From contig NZ_CP113925.1 of the NCBI RefSeq assembly GCF_029392015.1, forward strand, positions 620,001 to 684,000: a stretch of 64,000 nucleotides of DNA, in the 5' to 3' direction. Position 1 is the stretch's first letter; every line of letters begins with the position of its first letter. The notes beneath the pieces were generated by a model that saw only the letters and a program-made list of their open reading frames with translations, had not been told where the DNA came from and made no database searches. This DNA is from Bifidobacterium sp. ESL0728. GTDB taxonomy: Bacteria > Actinomycetota > Actinomycetes > Actinomycetales > Bifidobacteriaceae. Shown in pieces: positions 25,507-34,871 of this stretch. A program made the translations under genes and the position numbers.

Positions 25507-27696
25507 ATGGCTGGTGAGAGGTTCAGGGCGAGATTCGGCGAGGCATCTCAGAGCGCCGAATACTTCAACGATTTCAAGAAAGATGTACAACGCTTGTGTG
25601 AAAAAGTTTGTGCCGATGATGGCACTCTTTTCGGATATGCGGATCTTTTGCTCTATCAGAGCGAAAGGGTTCCCCTGCCCGTTCATACCGTTCGCTTAGA
25701 AGAAGCTTTAGATAAAGACACACCGGAATCGCAACAGCATAGAATCGAGCTGAACACTTGGTTCATGCGATATTTTGTGATGTGGAGAGAACAGTTCGAT
25801 AGATACACCGGCACGTTCGATGATTTTGATGACGAGCCGTCTTCCGAGATTCTCGACGATGCTGACGACGGACGGTTTAAGAGCAGTACTGGGGCTCTTA
25901 ATTCGATTATCGGTAGTTGGTACACGGCAATCGCCAGGGAAACATTGGCGAATGCGATACGAAGTCACTATCCTTATGCTGCATCCGCCGATGACGCCAT
26001 GCTTGAGGAGCTCTCGGAGATCTTCAAGCAGAATCAAGATCTGGCTGGATTCCTTGGTTTGGTTCCCAGCGAAGTTTCATCTGATAGACATACCAATCAA
26101 AATGACGGGGCGAAAAGTCTTCGCGGCTATTACGAAGATGCAAAAAACCTGTGGATCACCAATGTGACGCAAAATTGTGATCAACGGTATCTCGCTTATT
26201 TTTATTCCAAAACCGCTTCAAAACGCAAACAGAAAAACGACGTTCCTCATCTGCCTTCCATGACGGGAAAGCCTCTCGGCAGAGAGGACATCCCGAGGGC
26301 TTTCAACGAAGTCGTTGAATGGGTGGTCGTTGACACCTTGCTGTCGGTTGCGTGGGCAGCCGAGCAGAGCAGGTTTGGCCCGTATTGGCAGGCTGCCATG
26401 GAATTGGGGTATTCGATCGTGTATCACAAAAGGCCTGATTCCGCTTTTCATGACGAACGCGTGCTGAAGGATTATCCTGAAGTCACGGAAATAGTCAATG
26501 AGTGCTATCAGGAGGTTGGAATCAAAGCAGCGAACCTCGGCTTGGACGAACGGTATAAAGAAGACATCAGCATCGAGAGCCTTCTTGATATCGCCTTGGA
26601 CAATCTGCGGGATAATCCAATCGATGTGAGTCTTCCCATCTATGACAGGAACATCAATTACAGAGCATGGCTGAACCGTTTCGCTCCTATGGACGCAAAG
26701 TTGGCCGAAATCTGGAAGGGCATGAGCAAGGCTATGCGCGGTTTGGGGCTGACCCCTGAAGATTATGAGCAGGCCGTGGATGAGCATCAGGCAGAGCATG
26801 CGCACGAGGAGGACAATTCCTATGATGAGTTCGCCAATGACCTAGAAAAGGATGCGGTCCACAATTCGATACAAGCCATCATGGAATGGATGTCTTCGAC
26901 TTTGGATGATTCTTATGAAGAATCTTTGGATGCCAAGAAACACAATGATCCGTTCTCCATTTCTGGTAAGGATGTTCGCGTGATGCAGGCTAGGTTGGGT
27001 GCAGCCTATCGGGAGAGGAACGGTGATTCGCCTCTTTCGGATGATGCGTTGCAGGCGGAAGAAGCCGATGAAATCGAAAACCAGTATGCCGATCCGGATC
27101 AAGGCAAAAAGAGCAAAAACACAGCCGGAAAACAGTTCAGGCGTGCAGGATACAAGATCATGGCAATACTGTATGTTTTTTGCGGTCTGTGCACTTACCC
27201 TTCATTCGATACAGAGGATGATGTCCAGAATGCCATCGATCTTCTGTGCGGGCACGAGGAATGCGGGGAATCGCTTCACTTGCTACGCTTCGCGGCTCCG
27301 TTCACGAAACGTCTGGAAAATGGAGGTCTTGCGGTTCGCATTGTTCCTGATCTTTGGAGGAACAGGGGTAAGACCGAGGGCCGTGATGCCAACGCGGCTG
27401 TTGAACGGGTCGAGGCGCTGAGCAAAAAGCAACAAGACGGTGCCCGAAAATCGCATAAAGCCAAGCGGTACCAATATGACGATCCGATTGTCCGTAAGCT
27501 CAATGAACTCGACACCAAAACCGAAGGTTGTCGGGTGCTGCATGCCGCAGAACATGTCGTCATCGATGCGCATCGCAAGGATATGGAAAATTTGGCCAAA
27601 GAAACATCGGCAGGTTCGCATGATGCTGATTTGCGTATTCATATGGGCCAGCCATTGTGTGTGGATACATTTGGTGGAAGGAGGTGCTCGCAATGA
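25507..27696 (+). CDS. Large orphan protein of the accessory island
   Basis: 729 residues; ATG 25507 has TAGGAGG upstream. I do not recognise a domain. It appears mostly helical, without membrane segments or signal peptide. Acidic stretches occur around 115-130 and 425-440, and a basic Lys/Arg-rich segment near 640-670. The region LYVFCGLCTYPSFDTEDD (about 555) is the most cysteine-rich part. It is divergent from the caspase gene with a 144-base spacer and overlaps the next gene by four bases (ATGA), so the two products are probably made in a fixed ratio. It may be a scaffold or target-recognition subunit for the caspase; this rests on position only. Confidence 0.65.
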   Translation: MAGERFRARFGEASQSAEYFNDFKKDVQRLCEKVCADDGTLFGYADLLLYQSERVPLPVHTVRLEEALDKDTPESQQHRIELNTWFMRYFVMWREQFDRYTGTFDDFDDEPSSEILDDADDGRFKSSTGALNSIIGSWYTAIARETLANAIRSHYPYAASADDAMLEELSEIFKQNQDLAGFLGLVPSEVSSDRHTNQNDGAKSLRGYYEDAKNLWITNVTQNCDQRYLAYFYSKTASKRKQKNDVPHLPSMTGKPLGREDIPRAFNEVVEWVVVDTLLSVAWAAEQSRFGPYWQAAMELGYSIVYHKRPDSAFHDERVLKDYPEVTEIVNECYQEVGIKAANLGLDERYKEDISIESLLDIALDNLRDNPIDVSLPIYDRNINYRAWLNRFAPMDAKLAEIWKGMSKAMRGLGLTPEDYEQAVDEHQAEHAHEEDNSYDEFANDLEKDAVHNSIQAIMEWMSSTLDDSYEESLDAKKHNDPFSISGKDVRVMQARLGAAYRERNGDSPLSDDALQAEEADEIENQYADPDQGKKSKNTAGKQFRRAGYKIMAILYVFCGLCTYPSFDTEDDVQNAIDLLCGHEECGESLHLLRFAAPFTKRLENGGLAVRIVPDLWRNRGKTEGRDANAAVERVEALSKKQQDGARKSHKAKRYQYDDPIVRKLNELDTKTEGCRVLHAAEHVVIDAHRKDMENLAKETSAGSHDADLRIHMGQPLCVDTFGGRRCSQ

Positions 27697-28481
27697 GCGA
27701 ACAAGATGATGAGGATTTCAATGCCGATGCCCCCAATGACGACGATGACGGCACGCTTGACGACAATTTGGCTTGGCTGTTCGACCCGGATGTACTCGAA
27801 GCTGCGCATGAGGCATGGCATGGTCAGGTTGGCCCAGTAGTCACCCTGTCAACCGTCCATGCGGGTGCGATGCGTGGGTTCAAGCCCGGCCTTGCCCGTA
27901 CTGTGCTCAACGACGTGCACTGGCTCAGTTATGTCAACGGCGTTTGGGAAGGCTATCAGGACGCCATGTACACCCGTAACCAAACTGGGTTGGAAACCCT
28001 TCCGCTCGCTTTCCAGGACGCGTTGCGGCGAGAGAAATTTGAGGGTGGGGAACAGCTGAATCTGCAGATTGCCCATGCCGCGGGACGTGGGTGGACGGAT
28101 GCCGATCTGGATTTCGAGTTGTTCAGTCTGGAACTTGAAGCCCGCCCGTTCAATCAGGAGGTGTTGGTGGCACCGGGCATGCGGGGCAAGAAAACTGACC
28201 AATCCCCTGAAACCGAAAGAGAGCCCTGGGAAGCCCAATTCCACGCGGAATCGCTGGTCGTGCTTGTCAGAAAGCGCGATGCGAATTCTGATGCAATCAT
28301 TGTCCAACTGGAAAGCCAGACCGAGGTGCGTACTTACCGACTTACCCTTCATTGGGCAGACGGTTCGGTCACGCAACTGGACGATTGCAGGACAGGGCTG
28401 GGCATGGCCCCTGCCCGTTTCGGCAATGTGACCTCTCCTGACGGGAAGCTGCCAACGAATGTCAGTGTCAAAATAGTGTAA
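27693..28481 (+). CDS. Orphan acidic protein, translationally coupled to the upstream gene
   Basis: 262 residues from ATG 27693 (AAGGAGG, 7 bases upstream; start and upstream stop share ATGA). The first 25 residues are very acidic. The middle contains LAWLFDPDVLEAAHEAWHG and a DVHWLSYVNGVWEGYQDA segment. The C-terminal half is beta-rich (about 165-262) with LVVLVRKRDANSDAIIVQL and RTYRLTLHWADGS. I recognise no family. A strong terminator follows directly, closing this transcription unit. Confidence 0.65.
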   Translation: MSEQDDEDFNADAPNDDDDGTLDDNLAWLFDPDVLEAAHEAWHGQVGPVVTLSTVHAGAMRGFKPGLARTVLNDVHWLSYVNGVWEGYQDAMYTRNQTGLETLPLAFQDALRREKFEGGEQLNLQIAHAAGRGWTDADLDFELFSLELEARPFNQEVLVAPGMRGKKTDQSPETEREPWEAQFHAESLVVLVRKRDANSDAIIVQLESQTEVRTYRLTLHWADGSVTQLDDCRTGLGMAPARFGNVTSPDGKLPTNVSVKIV

Positions 28482-28505
28482 TTAACCGGCAATCCGGTAA
28501 TTTTT

Positions 28506-28547
28506 AGCGTTTCGCTCCTGCCAGAGGTGGGAGCGAAACGCTTTTTA
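28506..28547 (+). terminator. Strong Rho-independent terminator
   Basis: AGCGTTTCGCTCC and GGAGCGAAACGCT pair over 13 bases with an 11-base loop, and TTTTTA follows. It closes the two-gene orphan unit. Confidence 0.9.
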
Positions 28548-28571
28548 TATTTTTTTAAAAATAAGGCACCA

Positions 28572-28609
28572 TTTCGCGTCGAAAATTGAAAAATCGGTAC
28601 CTTCTTACT
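28572..28609 (+). promoter_or_regulatory. Shared island promoter box TTTCGCGTCGAAAA with -10-like CTTACT
   Basis: The 14-mer at 28572-28585 is identical to those at 17272 and 31963. CTTACTG begins 17-18 bases downstream, and the HerA-like gene starts 35-60 bases later. Confidence 0.65.
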
Positions 28610-28643
28610 GAAAGCGATGGAAGCAATCAGAAAGAGGCGCTCC

Positions 28644-31046
28644 ATGATGGATTCTTCGGACAGCAAGATCCTTACCGAAATACCGGACGACAAGGGCGGT
28701 TCGAAAGTTTCACCCCTCGAAGCCGAGACAAGCGGTTGCCGACGGTTGTTAAGGGTAAGTGCTTTGAAACATCAACACGATGTCGAAAAGACGGCGCGTG
28801 TCGTGACAAGGCGTCTGATCGATGTCGTCAATATGAGCGATTACCTGACCGTCATACGTGTTGCAAGCATGCAGGGGCATATCGGTGTCGACATCGAGGT
28901 AAGGATCAGCGGAGATGCTGTCGATGAGGAGTCTCAGCTTTCCCGTGCCGGTTCCATGGGTTCCGCAGTTTCAAAGGATTGTGTAGACAGTGCCGATGCT
29001 TGGCAACGGGACATGAACTATGTGTTCGGTGACATCTTCGTCTTCGACGACCCGACGGAGTGTTTCGCTTCCCCGACGCCTATCCGGGATGGTTATGAGG
29101 CGTTGCTTCCTCCCGGCGATATCGGTGTCAATCGTGGCGCAAGACGTTCCGAGAATAGCTCGCCGAACCTGCTCACTACCGACGAGCTGATCTTGAAAAA
29201 CATGGAAAAGGATCTCCGTCATAATCCTCAGGGTTTTACCAATGGAACCGCCAGCCCGATCGATGCCTATCATTACATCGACCCGACGGCACTGTTTAAA
29301 ACCCTTGGAGAGAATGACGGTTCCTCCATCATCTACTGTCTTCATAAGGCCGGGCAAAACGATCAGACGATGGCTCAGGAATTGTTCGATACCCATGACG
29401 TGATGAGCCGACTGGTCATCATTCCCAACACGCCTCCGCTGGGCGTGCGCGTTTTTATCACCGCACCCGACAGGGTCAGCAAGTCGATGCTCAGCGAATA
29501 CAAGTCACTCACCGGCGCAAACTTCTTGCATTTGGATGCCAGAGGGTTGAAGGATGCTACTTCACCGAGTGCAGCCTCAATAAAAGGCTATGCGATGCCG
29601 GCAGCCGCAGCGAGCGCGTTTCTGCGTCTGCCCATAGCCGGCGAGCATCCGTTCAAAGGCATGCTCACCGCCGCCCAAGACCATCGGGTGCATCCTCTTG
29701 ATTCATTGCCAGTGCCGGCAAGCACTAAGCCAATTTCGTTGGGAACCGCGCTCGATGGCACCGGCGAAACCGTCGACGTGACGGTGAAACCGGAGGATCT
29801 GACCGAGCATATGCATGTCATCGGTGCACCAGGATCCGGCAAAACCACTTTTCTGGTCGACCTTGCCTGTGAACTGTCGCGTCAGGGGGTCGGATTCGTC
29901 TTTCTTTCCACGCATCCGGATCTGATGGAACGCATCGTCGCCGATGCTAGGCCGGCAAAAGGGTTCCATGTTTTCGGCATCGATCATGCCGATCGCGACT
30001 ATATCGTCCCCATCAACCCGCTCAACGGCAAGGATGATGAAGATGTCTTCGCTTTGAAGGTTGGCGAGATCACCGCCGCGCTCAAGGAATACATGGATCC
30101 GCACAGCGAAGGCATGTTCGGGGAGCGTGCCGCTTCGGCGTTCGCGTTGGTTGCCCAAGCCTATCGGCGTCTGGGGCATATCTCGATTCCGATGGTCACC
30201 AGCACGCTTGTCCGCCAGGACATGTGCAAGAGGTTGGCCTATAAGTTGCGTCACAACGACATCGAGATGGCCCTGCACATTCAGCAGGAGCTTTCGGGGC
30301 TTACCGGTCCGGACGCCACGGATTTGTTTTCATGGCTCGGCAGCAGGTTCACGATACTCAACTCCTCGCCCCTTTTGCTCAACATTCTGGGCAGCGGGAT
30401 GAACACCATTGAATTCACCGCGCTGATGGATGAAGGCGATAAGGGGCTGGCCGTCAACCTTGCCGGCAATGAGCTTGGTGCGTCGTCCGCCCAGTTCCTG
30501 CTTGCCTGCTGGCTTATCGAAATCAAAAGTGCGATGTTCAAACGTAAGCGTCCGGACAAGCCCTTTGTGGTCGTGGTGGACGAAGCCCATGCGGCTGCTT
30601 TTGGCCCGTTGGCTTCGATGCTTGATGAGGCGCGCAAGTTTGGCATCTGTCTGGTCGTGGCCCACCAGCGTATGGGGCAGCTGAACCCTCACCTTGCCGA
30701 TGCCTTGGAGTCTGATGCCGGATCCTTCATCGCACTGCGTACGGGAATGGGCGATGCATCGCGAGCCAGCGAGCAGCTGGGCAGGTGGCCACAGGAAGAG
30801 CTGATGCGTCTGCCGCACTTCGAGGCCGCGGCCGTTCTCTCCAGAGGCGGAACGCCCACTGTGCCCTTCACGTTGAACATTGCGCCGCCACTCGAGCTGA
30901 CCGATGAGCGGAGCTACCACACCTTGTCGGTTATGAGGCGGTCGCGATTCCGGTATTCGTTGCAAAGCGATGCCTTGGATGTCGCGACTCCGGACACGGT
31001 GAGAAAAATTCTCGATTCCATCAAAATCCCGGAACCGGAGGAATGA
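28644..31046 (+). CDS. HerA/VirB4-type P-loop ATPase
   Basis: 800 residues from ATG 28644 (AGAGGCGCTCC upstream); ATG 28617 is an alternative. The N-terminal half (about 1-370) is unrecognised. The ATPase core has Walker A GAPGSGKTT at about 394-402, FLSTHPDL, and Walker B FVVVVDEAH at about 641-649. A sensor-like LVVAHQRMGQL and FIALRTGMGD follow, the order seen in DUF87/HerA, VirB4 and TraG proteins that form hexameric pumps or translocases. No membrane helix is seen. It heads the surface module, 46 bases ahead of a lipoprotein protease gene. It could power a membrane complex made with the downstream vWA proteins, or act on DNA; the sequence does not decide. Confidence 0.8.
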   Translation: MMDSSDSKILTEIPDDKGGSKVSPLEAETSGCRRLLRVSALKHQHDVEKTARVVTRRLIDVVNMSDYLTVIRVASMQGHIGVDIEVRISGDAVDEESQLSRAGSMGSAVSKDCVDSADAWQRDMNYVFGDIFVFDDPTECFASPTPIRDGYEALLPPGDIGVNRGARRSENSSPNLLTTDELILKNMEKDLRHNPQGFTNGTASPIDAYHYIDPTALFKTLGENDGSSIIYCLHKAGQNDQTMAQELFDTHDVMSRLVIIPNTPPLGVRVFITAPDRVSKSMLSEYKSLTGANFLHLDARGLKDATSPSAASIKGYAMPAAAASAFLRLPIAGEHPFKGMLTAAQDHRVHPLDSLPVPASTKPISLGTALDGTGETVDVTVKPEDLTEHMHVIGAPGSGKTTFLVDLACELSRQGVGFVFLSTHPDLMERIVADARPAKGFHVFGIDHADRDYIVPINPLNGKDDEDVFALKVGEITAALKEYMDPHSEGMFGERAASAFALVAQAYRRLGHISIPMVTSTLVRQDMCKRLAYKLRHNDIEMALHIQQELSGLTGPDATDLFSWLGSRFTILNSSPLLLNILGSGMNTIEFTALMDEGDKGLAVNLAGNELGASSAQFLLACWLIEIKSAMFKRKRPDKPFVVVVDEAHAAAFGPLASMLDEARKFGICLVVAHQRMGQLNPHLADALESDAGSFIALRTGMGDASRASEQLGRWPQEELMRLPHFEAAAVLSRGGTPTVPFTLNIAPPLELTDERSYHTLSVMRRSRFRYSLQSDALDVATPDTVRKILDSIKIPEPEE

Positions 31047-31092
31047 AAAAGGCTTATTTCGTGGTGTCCACCTTGATTAAAAAGGAGAAAAA

Positions 31093-31947
31093 ATGAAGAA
31101 CCATATGTCAAACACCATTGTCCGGATCGTTAAAACCAGCTGTGCTCTGGTGTCGGCGGCGGCCATCGTTCTGGGAACTTCCGGGTGTCAAGGATTTTCG
31201 CCGCAGTCAATTGCGTCTTCCAAATCAGAAAGACAACAGCAACTACCCTCATCCGCCGGAAAAGGTGATGGAGATCGTTCAAGTGTCGATGCCGACCTTG
31301 TCCATGCAACGTTGGGCGAACCCTTGACCGCTTTGCCCCAAGGCTATGAATATCTACCGCCCGATAAAGGTGTGGAAAAACCGGCGCTGGTCAACCCCTG
31401 CAAGCCGATTGCGTACAACTTGTATGGCCCGGTGGGTCCAGAGGAAGAAAACATGGTCACGCAGGCCATTCAACGTATCGCCCAGGTGACAGGCTTACGC
31501 TTCGAGCGTGTAGACCGCTTACAAGGCGAGAACCGCAAGGGCTTTTCGGAATATGCCACGCGTCCGCTGTCAATCGGCACGCAATTTCGCTTTCGGTTCC
31601 TTCCTACCTCGCAATATCCTGATTTCAACTCCAACGACAAAGGTTCGACCGAGACCTTGGGCCAGACCTTGACCAGGACGGTCAGATACGACTCCTTCCC
31701 CTCGCCGATGATCTATTACGCCGATATCACTCTCAACGAAGACTACTTCAAAAAGGCGGGCAGCGATGCCGAATCGGTCGGGCTGGCCACGGAAGTGGTC
31801 GAGCATGAAATGGGGCATGCTCTGGGGCTTGGGCATTCTAACGATCCGGCATCGGCGATGGCGGCCGTCGCAGACGACACCCCGCAGCTGACGAATGACG
31901 ATATTCAGGCCTTCAAGGCGACGGTCGGCCAATGCGTAGCGAAATAA
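31093..31947 (+). CDS. Matrixin-like zinc metalloprotease lipoprotein
   Basis: 284 residues; ATG follows AAAAAGGAGAAAAA. A lipoprotein signal ends at LGTSGC with Cys32 as the lipidated residue. A Ser/Gln-rich linker leads to a protease domain with the complete metzincin motif HEMGHALGLGH at 238-248, followed by ASAMAAVADD in place of the usual Met turn. The enzyme should sit on the outer face of the membrane and bind zinc through the three His residues. It lies between the HerA-like gene and the shared box at 31963, and probably belongs to the ATPase transcript. Confidence 0.85.
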   Translation: MKNHMSNTIVRIVKTSCALVSAAAIVLGTSGCQGFSPQSIASSKSERQQQLPSSAGKGDGDRSSVDADLVHATLGEPLTALPQGYEYLPPDKGVEKPALVNPCKPIAYNLYGPVGPEEENMVTQAIQRIAQVTGLRFERVDRLQGENRKGFSEYATRPLSIGTQFRFRFLPTSQYPDFNSNDKGSTETLGQTLTRTVRYDSFPSPMIYYADITLNEDYFKKAGSDAESVGLATEVVEHEMGHALGLGHSNDPASAMAAVADDTPQLTNDDIQAFKATVGQCVAK

Positions 31948-31962
31948 AAAATATTTCCCCAC

Positions 31963-31999
31963 TTTCGCGTCGAAAAACCGCAAAACCGTTCCCTTACTA
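31963..31999 (+). promoter_or_regulatory. Shared island promoter box TTTCGCGTCGAAAA with -10-like CTTACT
   Basis: Third copy of the 14-mer (31963-31976), with CTTACTAG about 16 bases downstream. It lies just after the protease stop codon and 115 bases ahead of the membrane-protein start at 32091. Confidence 0.65.
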
Positions 32000-32090
32000 G
32001 TGAAGGCAGGGAAAAGGAACCTGACTTGGCAATAACAACAATCGGTCCGATCAATCGTTGATCGAATCGAAAAAAGAAAGAAGCGCAATC

Positions 32091-33449
32091 ATGGAAAACG
32101 CACAAACCAGAAGCACGAAGATGGGGGACCGGCTCCACGCCATGGGCAGACGGCTCAGGGTTTGGTTCCACCGCAACAACCTGACGGACGATCTCGAACG
32201 GGACGTCAATCACTCGATTGATGCGGCAGACGGAAACCTCGGCATTCGTGCCAAGAAAACGGCCAATAACTTCACCAACGGAGCCAAGAGAAAAATGGAA
32301 CGACTGAATGAAAAAATCCTGAAGCGTCGGCACAAGCGCACCGATTTTGAAGCAAGGGTATCGATGTTTCTGCATGATATCGTGACCCGAAATCAGATGA
32401 GCGAGGTGGCAAAAGACCGCACCATGGCATACAAGCTTGGGGCGTTGGTTTCGTGGATCAGTCCATACATCATCATCGGGCTCGCCATCGTAATGCTCGC
32501 AAACGATCCCTCGTTGGTGACCGTAAGCGTGCAGGAAGTGTTCGGTGTCAGTTTCTCCGATTTAGGCACTGACGTCATTCCAACGATAAAGGTGATTTTC
32601 TCCGTTGCGGTGGCCTTCGGCATCGCCCTCGGAGTCCTTGGTTTTGTCGGCGTCGGTTCAAACGGCTTGGCGTGGGCTCTTTTCCACAGTGGACTGGGCA
32701 CGCGCGTGACCTCTCCAACCATCAGAATCGGCAAGAAGTTGATGACGCCTCTCGAGGCTCTGATCATCTTCGTGATTTCCTTGCCGGTTCTTGGGTGGCT
32801 CACTTTCATGCTCCATTCCGTAGTCAACAGCTATGTGGGAAGCGGCGCGTTCGGCGGTGCGTCGGTGTTCGACAAGATTGTCGCGTGGTATGTCACGTTC
32901 CTGCCATGGATGCTGCTGATTGCCGATACGATCAAGAACAACCCCAAGTTCAAACATTCCAGGGACGTCAAAAAGTGGGCTAAAGCGCTCGATCGCCGTC
33001 GTGACAGTGACATCAATTACGACGAGAAGTGCCTGAAAAAAGAGCGTAGGTTTTTCCAGAACGGCAATGTCACCATTTCGGAGGCCCACAACAAGGTCAA
33101 CGATGTGTCGTGGAGCGTCGATTCCGAAGTCTATGAAGCCGGGCTGCGTGGCTTGACCGAAGTCGATGAATCCGTCAAAGGTCTTCGCGAAAAGCCCGAT
33201 GCAAGTGTTGAGGATGCCGGTAACGAGAGTGGTCGGGGTGATTTCACCCATCGTATTCCCAATAAGCGCTTGCAGAACCTCGCGGAATACAACCAAGCCT
33301 TGCAGGATGCTGCGGAAATCTTTGATTCCTTTGAGCCGACTCCCGCAAGTTCTCCGGCCGCGCAGATGTGGCAGGAAGCCTGGCAGGCCGCAGAAAAGGA
33401 GGCGAACAAGGAACTGGTCAAAATCGATCCGGAATTCGCCCGTCAGTGA
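32091..33449 (+). CDS. Polytopic membrane protein of the island's surface module
   Basis: 452 residues from ATG 32091 (AAAGAAGCGCAATC upstream). The N-terminus (about 1-110) is basic and helical. Four membrane helices follow (about 118-137, 165-190, 220-245, 260-275), then a charged cytosolic tail of about 170 residues. The family is unknown. It has the shared island promoter and is followed by two vWA genes in the same direction, so it may be the membrane anchor of that complex. Confidence 0.7.
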   Translation: MENAQTRSTKMGDRLHAMGRRLRVWFHRNNLTDDLERDVNHSIDAADGNLGIRAKKTANNFTNGAKRKMERLNEKILKRRHKRTDFEARVSMFLHDIVTRNQMSEVAKDRTMAYKLGALVSWISPYIIIGLAIVMLANDPSLVTVSVQEVFGVSFSDLGTDVIPTIKVIFSVAVAFGIALGVLGFVGVGSNGLAWALFHSGLGTRVTSPTIRIGKKLMTPLEALIIFVISLPVLGWLTFMLHSVVNSYVGSGAFGGASVFDKIVAWYVTFLPWMLLIADTIKNNPKFKHSRDVKKWAKALDRRRDSDINYDEKCLKKERRFFQNGNVTISEAHNKVNDVSWSVDSEVYEAGLRGLTEVDESVKGLREKPDASVEDAGNESGRGDFTHRIPNKRLQNLAEYNQALQDAAEIFDSFEPTPASSPAAQMWQEAWQAAEKEANKELVKIDPEFARQ

Positions 33450-33575
33450 CGCGGATTCGATCTTTCGCTGCCGGCCGCGTTGGTTGGTCGGCCGGCAGCG
33501 GGAAATCGAAATGAAGTGAACAAACAAAACAATCAAAAGCGATTAAAAACAATCAGAATTGACAAGGAGAATATC

Positions 33576-34871
33576 ATGAAAAACGCAACAACGACATTGC
33601 AAAACAGGTCCTGGCATCAGGGCGTGAAGATTGCCGCGGGGTTGGTGAGTGCAGCTCTGGTGATGTCAACGCTTGCAGCCTGCGGATCCGCCAAGGACCC
33701 GGCGCAAAGCCTTGACGATGCCGAAATCCAAGCTTCGGCCAAAGGCCTGGACGAGCAGTTCACCAAGAGCTGCAAGAGCGTTTTCGACCAGTCCGAACGT
33801 TCGCATAATCATATGTTTACGTTGGTCTATGACGGTTCGGCAAGCGTCACCGGCAATCTGCATGAGGCGCTTCCAGCCAATGTGGCCAAAGCTATCGCGG
33901 TGGCTTCCATGCATGATGACGGGTTCAACCTGATTGCTGTGGATGGCGCTGATTCCGCGCCGCGCATCGTGATGAAGAACGCTTCGCTGCGCCAGGCGGT
34001 GGCCGGCACAAGCGCAAGGCTCAAGACCGCGAAGGCGATTCCCGCCTGTGTGGCGCAGAAAACCGAGGAATTGAAGCCCACTTCCTCCGGAACCGACCTT
34101 GGGCGGGCCGTGGCTTTGGCCGCCGAAACTCTGCGAAAAGGGGACACCCTCGGAATCGTCTCGGATTGGATGTGGACTTCAGGGGTCGGCGGTCTCACCG
34201 ACGCGGCGGTGAAAGCCGGTGCGAAGGATGCCGCGGATGCCTCGGCGCAAAGCCAACCGATCGATCTCAAAGGTGCAGATCTGGTGACGGGAGGTGTGGC
34301 CGAGACCTCGACAATGCTGCCGGACAGCGGGCGTACCTGGATGCGTGATTATGCGCGTGCCCTTTGCTCGGATTGGAAGGCCGGAGGTTGCCAGGCCATC
34401 TCTCTCGACCCCTTGAACGCCACGAAGAGCGAAGGCCTTCCCGAGGATTCCACTCCCTTTTTTCCGATTGGAAGTTGTAAGGGAGGTGCGGCCAGTTATG
34501 AGCTCGGCAACGCCTATTTCGCCGCGGACTCCCCGCAGCTGACTGAAGAGGCGTACAAGGCGCTCGCCGATCCGGTCAACCTGATGAAAGCGAATCCCGC
34601 CAGCACGCTCACCATCGTGGGGCATACGGCCAGTGTCAGCAAAAACGCGAACAGCGGTATGCAGCTTTCTGTCGATCGAGCCAAAGCCGTGGCCCAGGTC
34701 TTCACCGGCAATGGTATCGATGCCAAGCGTATCAGTGCCACTGGTGTGGGTGACAGCCAGCCTCGCGAGAATGATCTCAACGCCGACGGCACCCAGAACG
34801 AATCCGTCGCACAACGCGAGCGCCGCGTCGACATCACCGTGGAAGGAGTCTCGCAATGTCTCGCTCAATGA
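33576..34871 (+). CDS. vWA-OmpA lipoprotein
   Basis: 431 residues from ATG 33576 (CAAGGAG upstream). A lipoprotein signal ends at STLAAC (Cys36). About residues 80-270 form a von Willebrand A-like domain with the MIDAS residues DGSAS at 86-90, a GTDLGRA threonine and the VSDW aspartate. The C-terminal part (about 310-425) is an OmpA-like domain (YFAADSPQL, IVGHTASV, LSVDRAKAV, RRVDITVEG), which in other proteins binds peptidoglycan. The protein should thus link membrane and wall. Its stop overlaps the next vWA gene by 16 bases, indicating coupled expression. Confidence 0.8.
   Translation: MKNATTTLQNRSWHQGVKIAAGLVSAALVMSTLAACGSAKDPAQSLDDAEIQASAKGLDEQFTKSCKSVFDQSERSHNHMFTLVYDGSASVTGNLHEALPANVAKAIAVASMHDDGFNLIAVDGADSAPRIVMKNASLRQAVAGTSARLKTAKAIPACVAQKTEELKPTSSGTDLGRAVALAAETLRKGDTLGIVSDWMWTSGVGGLTDAAVKAGAKDAADASAQSQPIDLKGADLVTGGVAETSTMLPDSGRTWMRDYARALCSDWKAGGCQAISLDPLNATKSEGLPEDSTPFFPIGSCKGGAASYELGNAYFAADSPQLTEEAYKALADPVNLMKANPASTLTIVGHTASVSKNANSGMQLSVDRAKAVAQVFTGNGIDAKRISATGVGDSQPRENDLNADGTQNESVAQRERRVDITVEGVSQCLAQ

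Noticed and set aside
31093..31947. Metalloprotease as a host-directed secreted toxin
   Set aside because: The lipobox indicates membrane retention, and the neighbours form a surface module; nothing in the sequence points to a host target.
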